Positions 8,859 through 16,796 of a DNA stretch of 29,558 nt are shown one piece after another. Under the pieces are notes generated by a model. It saw only the letters and a program-made list of their open reading frames with translations, ran no database searches and was not told the DNA's origin. The number at the start of each line of letters is the position of its first letter. Position 1 is the first letter of the stretch. This DNA is from CAYGLV01 sp964351025 (GTDB lineage Bacteria; Actinomycetota; Thermoleophilia; Gaiellales; Gaiellaceae): assembly GCA_964351025.1 (NCBI GenBank), contig CAYGLV010000028.1:1-29558 (forward strand), read 5' to 3'. The position numbers were made by a program, and so were the translations under genes.

Positions 8859-8887
8859 TTGACATGACACCGGCGCACAGCCAGGAT
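8859..8887 (+). promoter_or_regulatory. Promoter of the first LIV binding-protein gene
   Basis: TTGACA (8859-8864), 17 nt, then CAGGAT (8882-8887). The predicted mRNA starts near 8894 and has a ~100-nt leader with a good Shine-Dalgarno (GGAGGG 8983-8988). A 16-bp palindrome (8899-8914) covers the first transcribed bases and is a natural operator candidate. Confidence 0.55.
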
Positions 8888-8898
8888 TCACCATTCTC

Positions 8899-8914
8899 GG
8901 TCGGCTAGCCGACC
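8899..8914. promoter_or_regulatory. 16-bp perfect palindrome (operator candidate, copy 1)
   Basis: GGTCGGCTAGCCGACC is a perfect palindrome just downstream of the predicted start of transcription. Its 14-bp core GTCGGCTAGCCGAC recurs at the stop codon of the same gene (10173-10186). It could be a repressor site or, in RNA, a short hairpin. Confidence 0.5.
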
Positions 8915-8997
8915 CAGCTCATGTACGACGCGGCACTAACTCGCTGGGCGCTAGCACGTCTACACCGTGACATCACTACGTAGGAGGGCACTTGCAG

Positions 8998-10182
8998 ATG
9001 AAGAGACAGGGATGGATTCCGCTGGCGCTTGCGCTGACGGTCATGGCCGCGCTCGCGTCCACGGCGGGCGCCAGCCCGGCGAGGGTGGGCAGTGCGCAGG
9101 CAGTGAGCTGCAAGAGCACGCTCAAGATCGCGATCGTCACGCCGCTGACCGGCGGGGCCGGGTTCATCGGCAACGAGCAGCTCAGCTGGGCGAAGTATGC
9201 GGTGAAGACGCTGGCACCGAAGTACGGCCTGAAGATCCGGCTGCTCACCGGTGACACCCCGGTCGAGCAGGGTCCGGCGCCCGCGCAGTCGCTGGCGCAG
9301 AAGTACGTCGGCGACAAGAGCGTCGTCGCGGTTATCGGCCCGGCCACATCCGGCGCGGTCGCGGCGACGAGCAAGACGTACTTCGACGCGGGGCTGGCAC
9401 ACATCTCGCCGTCGGCCACGCGCACGTCGCTGACCAAGGGCAGCCCGAGGGAGGCCACGGGAGCTTTCTTCCGCGTCGTCCCGGGCGACTACATCCAGGG
9501 CCCGAGCGACGCGAACTACATGATCAACACGCTGAAGGTGAAGAAGGTCGTCCTGATCGACTTCCAGGAGCCGTACTCGGTCGGGCTTGCCGACGCCGCC
9601 CAGGCGGTTCTGAAGGCGAAGGGCATCACCACGATCCGTGAGTCCACCTCGGTCAAGACGACGGACTTCTCGTCGCTCGTGACGAAGGTTCCGAGCGACA
9701 CCGACGTGGTCTTCTTCCCGAGCCAGCAGCCCGAGGACGCGCAGACGTTCGGACAGCAGCTGCTCGAACAGGGCAAGAAGGCGACGGTGTTCGGCGGCGA
9801 CGGCACGAACTCGCCGGACAAGTTCAAGCTGACCGGTTCGTACGTGTCCAACTTCGCCCCCGACATCAGCGGCTTCGCCTACAACAAAGCGCTGATCGCC
9901 GGCTGGAAGAAGGACAACCCGGGCACCACGCTCGGCTCCTTCGGCCCCCCGACGTACCTCGCCGTTCAGGTCGCGCTGAACGCGGTCAAGAGGGCGTGCA
10001 ATGTGGGCAAGGGGACGATCAAGAACCGCCGTGACGTCGTGCGCAACGTCAAGCGGATCGTCGTCAAGGACTCGATCCTCGGTGGCACGTTCCGCTTCTC
10101 GACGAAGTCGAACGACCCGCTGAACGCGAAGTTCTACATCTTCCAGATCCAGTCGAACGGAACGTACAAGCTCGTCGGCTAG
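8998..10182 (+). CDS. LIV/HAAT-family ABC importer substrate-binding protein 1
   Basis: An extracytoplasmic type I binding protein (Leu/Ile/Val-binding fold) that delivers a small solute to the LivHMGF complex. The mature part begins LKIAIVTPLTGGAGFIG. The segment VAVIGPATSGAVAATS is the usual ligand-loop region, followed by PSDTDVVFFPSQQPEDA and the C-lobe. The N-terminus has a basic and hydrophobic Sec signal (MKRQGWIPLALALTVMAALA) with likely cleavage after AGA; there is no lipobox Cys. ATG 8998 is preferred over TTG 8992 because GGAGGG lies 9 nt upstream. A strong terminator after the gene should make it more abundant than the permeases, as is common in such operons. The substrate is undetermined; the family also carries amides, urea and aromatic acids. 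Confidence 0.88.
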   Translation: MKRQGWIPLALALTVMAALASTAGASPARVGSAQAVSCKSTLKIAIVTPLTGGAGFIGNEQLSWAKYAVKTLAPKYGLKIRLLTGDTPVEQGPAPAQSLAQKYVGDKSVVAVIGPATSGAVAATSKTYFDAGLAHISPSATRTSLTKGSPREATGAFFRVVPGDYIQGPSDANYMINTLKVKKVVLIDFQEPYSVGLADAAQAVLKAKGITTIRESTSVKTTDFSSLVTKVPSDTDVVFFPSQQPEDAQTFGQQLLEQGKKATVFGGDGTNSPDKFKLTGSYVSNFAPDISGFAYNKALIAGWKKDNPGTTLGSFGPPTYLAVQVALNAVKRACNVGKGTIKNRRDVVRNVKRIVVKDSILGGTFRFSTKSNDPLNAKFYIFQIQSNGTYKLVG

Positions 10183-10190
10183 CCGACGAG
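10171..10190. promoter_or_regulatory. 20-bp perfect palindrome over the stop codon (copy 2)
   Basis: CTCGTCGGCTAGCCGACGAG is a perfect 20-bp palindrome that includes the TAG stop (10180-10182). Its core is identical to the promoter-proximal palindrome at 8899-8914. As RNA it would form a stem just before the terminator; as DNA it would be a second site for the same dimeric regulator. Confidence 0.5.
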
Positions 10191-10201
10191 CAGATCGTGG
10201 G

Positions 10202-10240
10202 GGAGCGGCCCGGCGCACTGCCGGGCCGCTCCACGTTTTC
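10202..10240 (+). terminator. Strong terminator/attenuator after the binding-protein gene
   Basis: A perfect 13-bp stem (10202-10214 with 10220-10232) has loop GCACT and is followed by acgttttc. It sits between the binding-protein gene and livH, so it should limit read-through into the permease operon. Confidence 0.7.
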
Positions 10241-10245
10241 AGCAG

Positions 10246-10251
10246 TAGACT
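10246..10251 (+). promoter_or_regulatory. Possible internal promoter for the permease operon
   Basis: TAGACT lies 12 nt before GTG 10264, after the terminator. TAGACTCGC is identical to the -10 region of the LanC-like gene (26355-26363). A start near 10258 would leave only a few leader bases. Confidence 0.35.
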
Positions 10252-10263
10252 CGCTTCTTTTCC

Positions 10264-11187
10264 GTGGACACGTTCATCCAACTCACGCTCAACGGCCTGA
10301 CGCTCGGCAGCGTGTACGCGCTGATCGCGCTCGGCTACTCGCTCGTCTACGGCATCCTCAAGCTCCTCAACTTCGCTCACGGCGACGTGTTCATGGTTGG
10401 GTCGTTCATCGGGTACGGCGCGCTGCGGCTGCTCGGAGGGTCGGCCGACCCGATCGTGCCGGTCTGGCTGCTGCTGATCCTGATCACGCTCGCTGCGATG
10501 GTCGGCTGCGCCGTGCTCGGCGTCGTGATCGAGCGCTTCGCGTACCGCCCGTTGCGCGATGCGCCGCGCATCGCTCCGCTCATCAGCGCGCTCGGCGTGT
10601 CGTTCTTCCTCGCCTACTCCGTGCAGTTGATGTTCGGCTCCCAGCAGCGGGACTACGACGCCTTCTCGCTCGGCGGCGGTGTTCTCTTCCTCCAAGGCTT
10701 CAACATCGGCAACGTCAGGGTGCCGCTTTTGCGGATCGTGATCATCCTCTCGGCCTTCGTGCTGATGGTCCTCCTCTGGGTGCTCGTCACGAAGACGAGG
10801 ACGGGCAAGGCGATGCGCGCCACCTCCTACGACCGTGAAGCGGCGGCGATGATGGGCATCGACATCGACAGGGTGATCGTGTTCGCCTTCGTGCTCGGCT
10901 CGGCGCTCGCGGGCGCGGCAGGGGTGATGTTCGCGCTGCGCGCTCCGACTGCGGCGACGATCGGCTTCATCGCCGGCCTCAAGGGCTTCACCGCCGCAGT
11001 TATCGGCGGCATCGGGTCGATTCCAGGCGCCATGGCGGGCGGTCTCATCCTCGGGTTCGCCGAGGCGTTCACCCAGGGGTACATCTCGACCCGCTGGTCG
11101 GATCTGCTCGTGTTCGTGATCCTGATCGCCTTCATGCTCCTCCGACCGCAGGGCCTCTTCGGCAAGGCCGAGATCAAGAAGGTGTGA
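10264..11187 (+). CDS. livH: LIV/HAAT ABC importer permease LivH 1
   Basis: A 307-residue inner-membrane permease with about eight helices. The N-terminus (LTLNGLTLGSVYALIALGYSLVYGILKLLNFAHGD) and the C-terminal RPQGLFGKAE are diagnostic for LivH. EAAAMMGID followed by the hydrophobic stretch VFAFVLGSALAGAAGVMFAL is the ATPase-coupling region. It pairs with LivM to form the pore. GTG 10264 is the start; no clear Shine-Dalgarno precedes it. Its TGA overlaps the GTG of livM (GTGA). Confidence 0.92.
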   Translation: MDTFIQLTLNGLTLGSVYALIALGYSLVYGILKLLNFAHGDVFMVGSFIGYGALRLLGGSADPIVPVWLLLILITLAAMVGCAVLGVVIERFAYRPLRDAPRIAPLISALGVSFFLAYSVQLMFGSQQRDYDAFSLGGGVLFLQGFNIGNVRVPLLRIVIILSAFVLMVLLWVLVTKTRTGKAMRATSYDREAAAMMGIDIDRVIVFAFVLGSALAGAAGVMFALRAPTAATIGFIAGLKGFTAAVIGGIGSIPGAMAGGLILGFAEAFTQGYISTRWSDLLVFVILIAFMLLRPQGLFGKAEIKKV

Positions 11188-12653
11188 GCGGGATGACGGA
11201 TCCCACCAAGCAGCCGGGCCCGCGGATCGGCAAGGACGAGTGGGTCGCCCGGCATGGCGACAACCGGGACCGCCGGGCCGGGGTCGCGGGAGCCATCGAG
11301 GAACGGCTTCGCACCGTGCCCTGGTGGGCGTGGCTCGCCCTCTTCACGGGCATCGTGTGCCTGCTGCCAATCGGGGTCGAGAGCGGCTACGCGCGGCGTA
11401 TCGCCTTCGACACCGTCATCTACATGCTGCTCGCGCTCGGCCTCAACGTCGTCGTCGGCTGGGGCGGCTTGCTCGACCTCGGCTACGTCGCGTTCTTCGG
11501 CGTGGGCGCGTACACGTACGCGTTCCTCAGCTCGGACAAGTTCGACCTGCACCTGCCGGCGATCCTGACGATTCCGCTGGCCTGCGTCGTCGGGGCGGTG
11601 ATCGGCCTACTCGTCGGGTTGCCGTCCAGGCGGCTGGTCGGCGACTACCTCGCGATCGTGACGCTGTTCTTCTTCCAGATCTTCCTCACGGCGACGAACA
11701 ACGGCGAGAACATCTTCGGTGCAGACGTCACGGGTGGGCCGAACGGGATCATCAACATCGATCCGCTCGCTCTCTTCGGCCGGGAGTTGCCCGTCTCGAC
11801 GGAGGGCATCTTCAACGTCGCGTACCTCTACGTGGCTCTCGCCGCCTTCGTGGTCGTCTATGTCGCGCTCCGCTTCGTCGACCGCTCGCGCACCGGTCGG
11901 GCCTGGCGTTCGCTGCGTGAGGATCCGCTTGCCGCCGAGCTGATGGGCATGCCGGTCAGCTGGCTGAAGTTGATGGCCTTCGCTTTCGGCGCCTCGGTCG
12001 CCGCGCTCGCCGGCACGCTCGTCACGGCGCTCAACGCGAGCGTCTTCCCGCAGAGCTTCGAGTTCCCGATCATGATCACGATCTACACGATGGTGATCCT
12101 GGGCGGCGCGGGCAGCCAGGCCGGCGTCGTGATGGGGGCGATCATGATCAGCGTCCTCCTCGAGGTGCTGCGCGAGCCCGGGGACGCACGCTTCCTGTTC
12201 TACACCCTGGGACTGCTGGGCCTGTTCGCGGCCTTCCGCTTCTCGGTCAGGCTGGCCGTCGTGCTCGGAGGCACGATTTCCTTCGGCCTGATCGCCCACG
12301 CGGTCGCGGGCGGTGTCGACGGCGGCTGGACGGGCGGCGCTCAGAGCGGTGGCAGCCGCCTCGGGGATTGGGCGGCCCACTGGGTGATCGTTCCCGCCGA
12401 TCTCGCTTCCTGGCTGGCGCCCGTCTCGTACATCGGGCTCGTGGGGCTGACGCTTGCCCTGACGCTCCTGCACGGCTGGCGCCGCCTGGCGCTCCTCGTG
12501 CCGACGCTCTATCTCGCGGCGTTCGTCTGGGAGAACGTGATGCTCGTCAAGCCCGAGCCCACCCGCTTCGTCATCCTCGGCGCCATCCTCGTCGCGGTCA
12601 TGGTCGCCCGGCCGGCCGGCCTGCTCGGCGAGAAGCGCGTGGAGATCGTCTGA
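11184..12653 (+). CDS. livM: LIV/HAAT ABC importer permease LivM 1, with insertion
   Basis: A 489-residue permease with a ~45-residue polar N-terminus and then the LivM core (LGLNVVVGWGGLLDLGYVAFFGVGAYTYA is split here by function: pore helix and GxxDLGY motif), RRLVGDYLAIVTLFF, and the coupling segment REDPLAAELMGMPV. LivM proteins usually end soon after the coupling region and final helix. Here the expected last helix (336-352) is followed by ~108 extra residues with about three hydrophobic segments, and a second closing helix carries the ARPAGLLGEK terminus. GTG 11184 overlaps the livH stop; ATG 11193 is an alternative start. Its TGA overlaps the ATG of livG. Confidence 0.9.
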   Translation: MSGMTDPTKQPGPRIGKDEWVARHGDNRDRRAGVAGAIEERLRTVPWWAWLALFTGIVCLLPIGVESGYARRIAFDTVIYMLLALGLNVVVGWGGLLDLGYVAFFGVGAYTYAFLSSDKFDLHLPAILTIPLACVVGAVIGLLVGLPSRRLVGDYLAIVTLFFFQIFLTATNNGENIFGADVTGGPNGIINIDPLALFGRELPVSTEGIFNVAYLYVALAAFVVVYVALRFVDRSRTGRAWRSLREDPLAAELMGMPVSWLKLMAFAFGASVAALAGTLVTALNASVFPQSFEFPIMITIYTMVILGGAGSQAGVVMGAIMISVLLEVLREPGDARFLFYTLGLLGLFAAFRFSVRLAVVLGGTISFGLIAHAVAGGVDGGWTGGAQSGGSRLGDWAAHWVIVPADLASWLAPVSYIGLVGLTLALTLLHGWRRLALLVPTLYLAAFVWENVMLVKPEPTRFVILGAILVAVMVARPAGLLGEKRVEIV

Positions 12654-13447
12654 TGGCCGGCGCCAGGCTGCTCGAGCTCAGGGGCGTGTCGATGGCGTTC
12701 GGCGGCCTCAGCGTGATCGACGAGCTCGACCTCCACGTCGACGAGGACGAGATCCTCAGCGTGATCGGGCCGAACGGTGCAGGGAAGACGACGCTCTTCA
12801 ACCTCGTCACCGGCGTCTACGAGCCGACCGGCGGCGACATCGTGTTCGCCGGCGAGAGCATCAAGGGCCTCGAACCGCACAAGATCACGCAGCGGGGCAT
12901 CGCCCGGACCTTCCAGACCCTGCGTCTCTTTCTGAACATGTCGGTGCGGGAGAACGTGATGGCGGCCGCCTACGGGCATACGAAGGCCGGGCCGCTCCGT
13001 TCGATTCTGCGGACGCCCGGGCAGCGGCGGGAGGAGAATGAGATCCGCGCTGCGGCGGAGCAGCGGCTCGCGTTCTTCGGTGAGCGGCTGATGGGCTATC
13101 GCTGGGATCAGCCGGCCTACAGCCTCTCGTACGCGAACCGGCGCCGGCTCGAGATCGCGCGCGCGACGGCCACGAATCCGCGCCTGCTGCTGCTCGACGA
13201 GCCCGCCGCTGGAATGAACCCGAAGGAGACCCACGAGATCACGGAGCTGATCGCGAAGCTCCGCGACGAGGGCGGGTTCACGATCCTCGTGATCGAACAC
13301 GACATGCACGTCGTCGAGGGCATCTCCGACCGCGTCGTCGCGCTCGATCACGGCGTGAAGATCGCGGAGGGCTCATTCGACCAGGTGGCGACGGACCCAC
13401 GCGTGGTCGAGGCGTACCTGGGTACCGGCGCGGTGGAGACGAAGTGA
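12653..13447 (+). CDS. livG: LIV/HAAT ABC importer ATPase LivG 1
   Basis: A 264-residue cytoplasmic ATPase. Walker A GPNGAGKT is at 39-46, the Q-loop region is RTFQTLRLF, the signature is the LivG-type LSYANRRRLEIARA, Walker B is LLLLDEPAAGMN, and the switch is VIEHDMHVV. The variant signature and the AAGMN D-loop are typical of LivG rather than LivF. ATG 12653 is fixed by the TGATG overlap with livM. It works as a heterodimer with LivF to drive LivHM. A longer in-frame reading from 12368 lies inside livM and is rejected. Confidence 0.93.
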   Translation: MAGARLLELRGVSMAFGGLSVIDELDLHVDEDEILSVIGPNGAGKTTLFNLVTGVYEPTGGDIVFAGESIKGLEPHKITQRGIARTFQTLRLFLNMSVRENVMAAAYGHTKAGPLRSILRTPGQRREENEIRAAAEQRLAFFGERLMGYRWDQPAYSLSYANRRRLEIARATATNPRLLLLDEPAAGMNPKETHEITELIAKLRDEGGFTILVIEHDMHVVEGISDRVVALDHGVKIAEGSFDQVATDPRVVEAYLGTGAVETK

Positions 13448-13448
13448 C

Positions 13449-14162
13449 GTGAGCGCCGCGCTCCTCAAGCTCTCGGGCGTCAACACGTACTACGGCCCTA
13501 TTCACATCCTCCAGGACGTGAACCTCGAGATCGCGCCCGGCGAGCTCGTCTGCCTGCTCGGCGGCAACGCGTCAGGCAAGTCCACGACGCTGAAGACGAT
13601 CCTCGGCATCGTCCGCCCGCGCACGGGGTCGGTGGAGCTTGCCGGCGAGACCGTGACCAGGATGCCGACCGCCCACCGCATCAAGCGTGGCCTCGCGATC
13701 GTGCCCGAGAACCGCCGCCTGTTCGGCCCGATGTCGGTGCTCGAGAATCTCGAGATGGGCGCCTACCTGACGCCGAAGGCCGACCTGAAGGAGGAGTTCG
13801 AGCGCGTCTACACGCTCTTTCCGCTCCTCTACGAGCGGCGTTCGCAGCTCGCGGGCACGCTCTCGGGCGGCGAGCAGCAGATGGTCGCGATGGGGCGCGC
13901 GCTGATGTCACGACCGAAGCTCCTGCTCATGGACGAGCCCTCGATGGGGCTCGCGCCGATCCTTGTCGAGCGCTCCTTCGAGATCATCAGGGACGTCCAC
14001 GAGGCCGGCGTCGCGATGCTCGTCGTCGAGCAGAACGCGAACGTCTCGCTCTCGATCGCCGACCGCGGCTACGTGCTCTCGACCGGCCGCATCGTGCTCG
14101 AGGGGAAGGCGGCCGATCTGCTCCAGAACGAGGAGCTGCGGAAGGCGTACCTCGGACGATGA
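13449..14162 (+). CDS. livF: LIV/HAAT ABC importer ATPase LivF 1
   Basis: A 237-residue ATPase with the LivF pattern: GVNTYYGPIHILQDVNLEI, signature LSGGEQQMVAMGRAL, Walker B LLLMDEPSMGLAP, switch VVEQNANVSL, and the short C-terminus EELRKAYLGR. Walker A reads GGNASGKST (38-46) in place of the usual GPNGAGKST; it still fits GxxxxGK[ST]. GTG 13449 starts 1 nt after the livG stop. Its own TGA overlaps the ATG of the cupin gene (ATGA), which ties the cupin to the transporter operon. Confidence 0.93.
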   Translation: MSAALLKLSGVNTYYGPIHILQDVNLEIAPGELVCLLGGNASGKSTTLKTILGIVRPRTGSVELAGETVTRMPTAHRIKRGLAIVPENRRLFGPMSVLENLEMGAYLTPKADLKEEFERVYTLFPLLYERRSQLAGTLSGGEQQMVAMGRALMSRPKLLLMDEPSMGLAPILVERSFEIIRDVHEAGVAMLVVEQNANVSLSIADRGYVLSTGRIVLEGKAADLLQNEELRKAYLGR

Positions 14163-14845
14163 CTTCGGCACGCGTCAGCGCCCAGGGCGTGATCCCGCCG
14201 CAGGCGGGGTCGGAGCTCGCGCTCGACACGGTTCGGCTGCCTGCCGGCGCCTCAGCGGGGGTCGGCGGCGGCGCCGGCGACGCGCTGCTCTTCGTCTTCG
14301 CCGGCGGGGGCACCCTCGCCGTGGGTGGCGAGCACCACATCCTCGCCGCCGGCTCTGCTGCGCTCGCGGTCGCGGGCGAGGAGGCGCGGGTGACCGCCGG
14401 GCCGGACGGGCTCGCGGCCGCGCATGCGACCTGCGGCCCGCAGGCCGACCGGCACGCGCCGCTCGGGCCGCGGGAGACGGTCGTCCCGATCGAGCTCGTG
14501 GAAGCGGGCAGCGCGACCGGCAAGCGCTCTTTCCAGGTGCTCTTCGGCCCGCACAACGGCTCGACGGGGGCGACGCTCTTCGTCGGCTACATCCCGCCGG
14601 GCCGTGCGCCGTGGCACTACCACCTCTACGACGAGATCGTCTGGGTCTGGCGCGGTGCCGGGCGGTTCCACCTCGAGAGCGGGGTCGGGGCGCTCGCGCC
14701 CGGGTCGGCGTTCCGGCTCACCCCGCGCGAGGTGCACATCGTCGAGAACCTCTCGCCGGACGAGGAGCTCGCCGTGCTCGGGATCTTCACGCCGGCCGGC
14801 AGCCCGTCGGCCGCATACCTTCCGAGCGCGGGAGGGGCTAGTTGA
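14159..14845 (+). CDS. Bicupin protein inside the LIV operon
   Basis: A 228-residue protein of two cupin folds. The first (residues ~15-95; FVFAGGGTLAVGGEHHILAAGSAAL) has the barrel pattern but lacks most metal-binding His. The second (~120-215) is complete: His153, His155 and Glu159 in WHYHLYDEIVWVWRG, and His193 in TPREVHIVEN, the usual metal site. Related bicupins include (S)-ureidoglycine aminohydrolase and other small metal enzymes, but the match is too general to assign a reaction. It overlaps livF by ATGA and the next livH by TTGA, so it is made together with both transporters and may act on, or sense, their substrate. The role is inference. Confidence 0.8.
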   Translation: MTSARVSAQGVIPPQAGSELALDTVRLPAGASAGVGGGAGDALLFVFAGGGTLAVGGEHHILAAGSAALAVAGEEARVTAGPDGLAAAHATCGPQADRHAPLGPRETVVPIELVEAGSATGKRSFQVLFGPHNGSTGATLFVGYIPPGRAPWHYHLYDEIVWVWRGAGRFHLESGVGALAPGSAFRLTPREVHIVENLSPDEELAVLGIFTPAGSPSAAYLPSAGGAS

Positions 14846-15825
14846 CCCCCGTGCGTCGCCTCACGGGCGCGCTCGGTCGTCACCCCGCTGCGTCGGTCGC
14901 GGGCTTGCTCGTGATCGTGGCGCTGGCACTCGGGCTGTCCAAGGGCTGGCATGACCTCGCTCAGGCGACGATCAACGGCATCATCTCCGGCAACTACTTT
15001 GCGCTCGGAGCAGCCGGTCTGACGCTCATCTTCGGCGTCCTCCGCCTGGTCAACTTCGCGCACGGCGAGTTCCTCACCTTCGGCGCCTACATGATGCTGC
15101 TCGGAACGTCGCTCGATCTGCCGCTCGCCCTCGCCGCCGTCTTCGCGGTCGTCCTGACCGCGCTGCTCGGCCTCGTGCTCGAGCTCGGGCTGTGGCGGCC
15201 CGTGCGCCGGAAGCGCGTCGGCGAGCTCCAGTTGCTTCTCCTTGCGCTGGGCCTCGCGTTCTTCATGCGCTACACGATCGCGTTCGTCGCCGGACCGGAG
15301 GATCGCCAGACGGGTGCGGACGTCACCGCCGCCCTGCGCCTCGGCGGGCTCCTGATCGGCCGCACGGAGTTCACGGTCACCCTGATCGGCATCGCCGCGA
15401 TCGTCCTCGTCGCCGTCGCGCTCCGCTTCACCTCGCTTGGACGGCAGGCGCGTGCGCTGGCCGACAGCATCCAGCTTGCGGAGACGACAGGCATCAACAC
15501 CGATCGGGTGGTGCTCGTCACGTGGGCCGTGAGCGCGGGGCTGGCGGGGCTCGCCGGGATCGTCTACGCGCTTCCAGCTGGGACTGCCAACCCGAACATG
15601 GGCTTCTCGCTCATCCTCAGCATCTTCGCCGCCGTCGTGGTCGGTGGGATCGGCAACGCGTACGGCGCGCTGGCGGGAGGGATGCTGACGGGGCTCGTGC
15701 AGGAGTGGTCTACGCTCCTGATCGCTCCGCAGATGAAGGTCGCCGTCGGCTTCGGCGCCCTCATTCTGGTTCTCCTCGTGCGGCCGCAAGGCCTCTTCGG
15801 GCGCGCCAGGACGGCGGAGCGGTGA
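14842..15825 (+). CDS. livH: LIV/HAAT ABC importer permease LivH 2
   Basis: A 327-residue permease paralogous to the 10264 gene. After a short basic N-terminus and one hydrophobic helix comes the LivH start NGIISGNYFALGAAGLTLIF, then RLVNFAHGEFLTFGAYM, the coupling segment LAETTGINTDRVV, and the closing RPQGLFGRAR. The extra first helix (ASVAGLLVIVALALGL) makes it longer than LivH 1. TTG 14842 overlaps the cupin stop (TTGA) and has GGAGGGG just upstream. Its TGA overlaps GTG of the next gene. Confidence 0.92.
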   Translation: MTPVRRLTGALGRHPAASVAGLLVIVALALGLSKGWHDLAQATINGIISGNYFALGAAGLTLIFGVLRLVNFAHGEFLTFGAYMMLLGTSLDLPLALAAVFAVVLTALLGLVLELGLWRPVRRKRVGELQLLLLALGLAFFMRYTIAFVAGPEDRQTGADVTAALRLGGLLIGRTEFTVTLIGIAAIVLVAVALRFTSLGRQARALADSIQLAETTGINTDRVVLVTWAVSAGLAGLAGIVYALPAGTANPNMGFSLILSIFAAVVVGGIGNAYGALAGGMLTGLVQEWSTLLIAPQMKVAVGFGALILVLLVRPQGLFGRARTAER

Positions 15826-16796
15826 CCTCGCTCGATCTCATCGGCGTCTCGCTCTCGTTCCTCGGAAACGAGGCGTTCTGGATCGGCGTCGGCCTTCTGG
15901 TGACGACGTACGGTGTCTTCTCGCTCGGAATCCAGCTCAACGTCGGGACGACCGGGATCTTCAACTTCGGGCAGGCCGGCTTCATGCTGGTCGGCGCGTA
16001 TGCGATGGGGATCCTCGTCGTCAAGGCCGGCCTCTCCTTCTGGGTCGCCCTCGCGCTGGGGATCCCGGTCGCCGTCGCCGCAGCGCTCCTCGTCGGTCTT
16101 GCCTCGCTTCGCCTGCGGTCGGACTACTTCGCGATCGCCACGCTGGCCTTCTCCGAAATCGTCCGCTACCTCGCCGACAACTGGGAGAGCCTCACCGGCG
16201 GCAATCTCGGGCTCTACGGCTACTCGAACGACTGGACGATCGCCTCGGCCCACATCGACGGCTGGCTCGAGCGGATCGGGATCGGCCAGACGTTCCTGCT
16301 GCCCTTGCTCGTTGTCAATCTGGTCGTCTTCGCGGCGCTCACAATTTTCGTCTCGCTGCTCGTTCGCTCGCCCTGGGGTCGTGTGCTGAACGCGATCAGG
16401 GAGGACGAGGACGCCGCCCGCGCGCTCGGCAAGAACACCTTCGTCTACAAGCTCCAGTCCCTCTCGATCGCCGCGGCGCTCGCCGCCGTGGCCGGGTACA
16501 TGCTGGCGATCAACATCTCTCTGCTCTCGCCGCAGACGTTCGAGCCGGCGCTGACGGCGTACGGCTACGTGATCGTCATTCTGGCGGGGCTCGGAAGCTA
16601 TTTCGGAGTCATGGTCAGCTCGTTCATCCTCATGCTGATGCTCGAGGCGACCCGTTACCTCGATCTCCCGCTGACGGACGCGCGTGTCGCGGCGCTCCGA
16701 TTCATGATCGTCGGGGCCGTCCTCATGGCGCTTGTGATCTTCCGTCCGCAGGGGCTGCTCGGGAAACGTCAGGAGCTCACACTCCGTGCTCGCTGA
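15822..16796 (+). CDS. livM: LIV/HAAT ABC importer permease LivM 2
   Basis: A 324-residue permease of normal LivM length with about eight helices. It shows QLNVGTTGIFNFGQAGFMLVGAYA, LRLRSDYFAIATLAFSEIVR, the coupling segment REDEDAARALGKNTF, and the standard terminus RPQGLLGKRQ. GTG 15822 is set by GTGA overlap with livH 2. A longer frame from 15192 is a shadow of livH 2. The gene overlaps livG 2 by 11 nt. Its compact form contrasts with the extended LivM 1. Confidence 0.92.
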   Translation: MTSLDLIGVSLSFLGNEAFWIGVGLLVTTYGVFSLGIQLNVGTTGIFNFGQAGFMLVGAYAMGILVVKAGLSFWVALALGIPVAVAAALLVGLASLRLRSDYFAIATLAFSEIVRYLADNWESLTGGNLGLYGYSNDWTIASAHIDGWLERIGIGQTFLLPLLVVNLVVFAALTIFVSLLVRSPWGRVLNAIREDEDAARALGKNTFVYKLQSLSIAAALAAVAGYMLAINISLLSPQTFEPALTAYGYVIVILAGLGSYFGVMVSSFILMLMLEATRYLDLPLTDARVAALRFMIVGAVLMALVIFRPQGLLGKRQELTLRAR

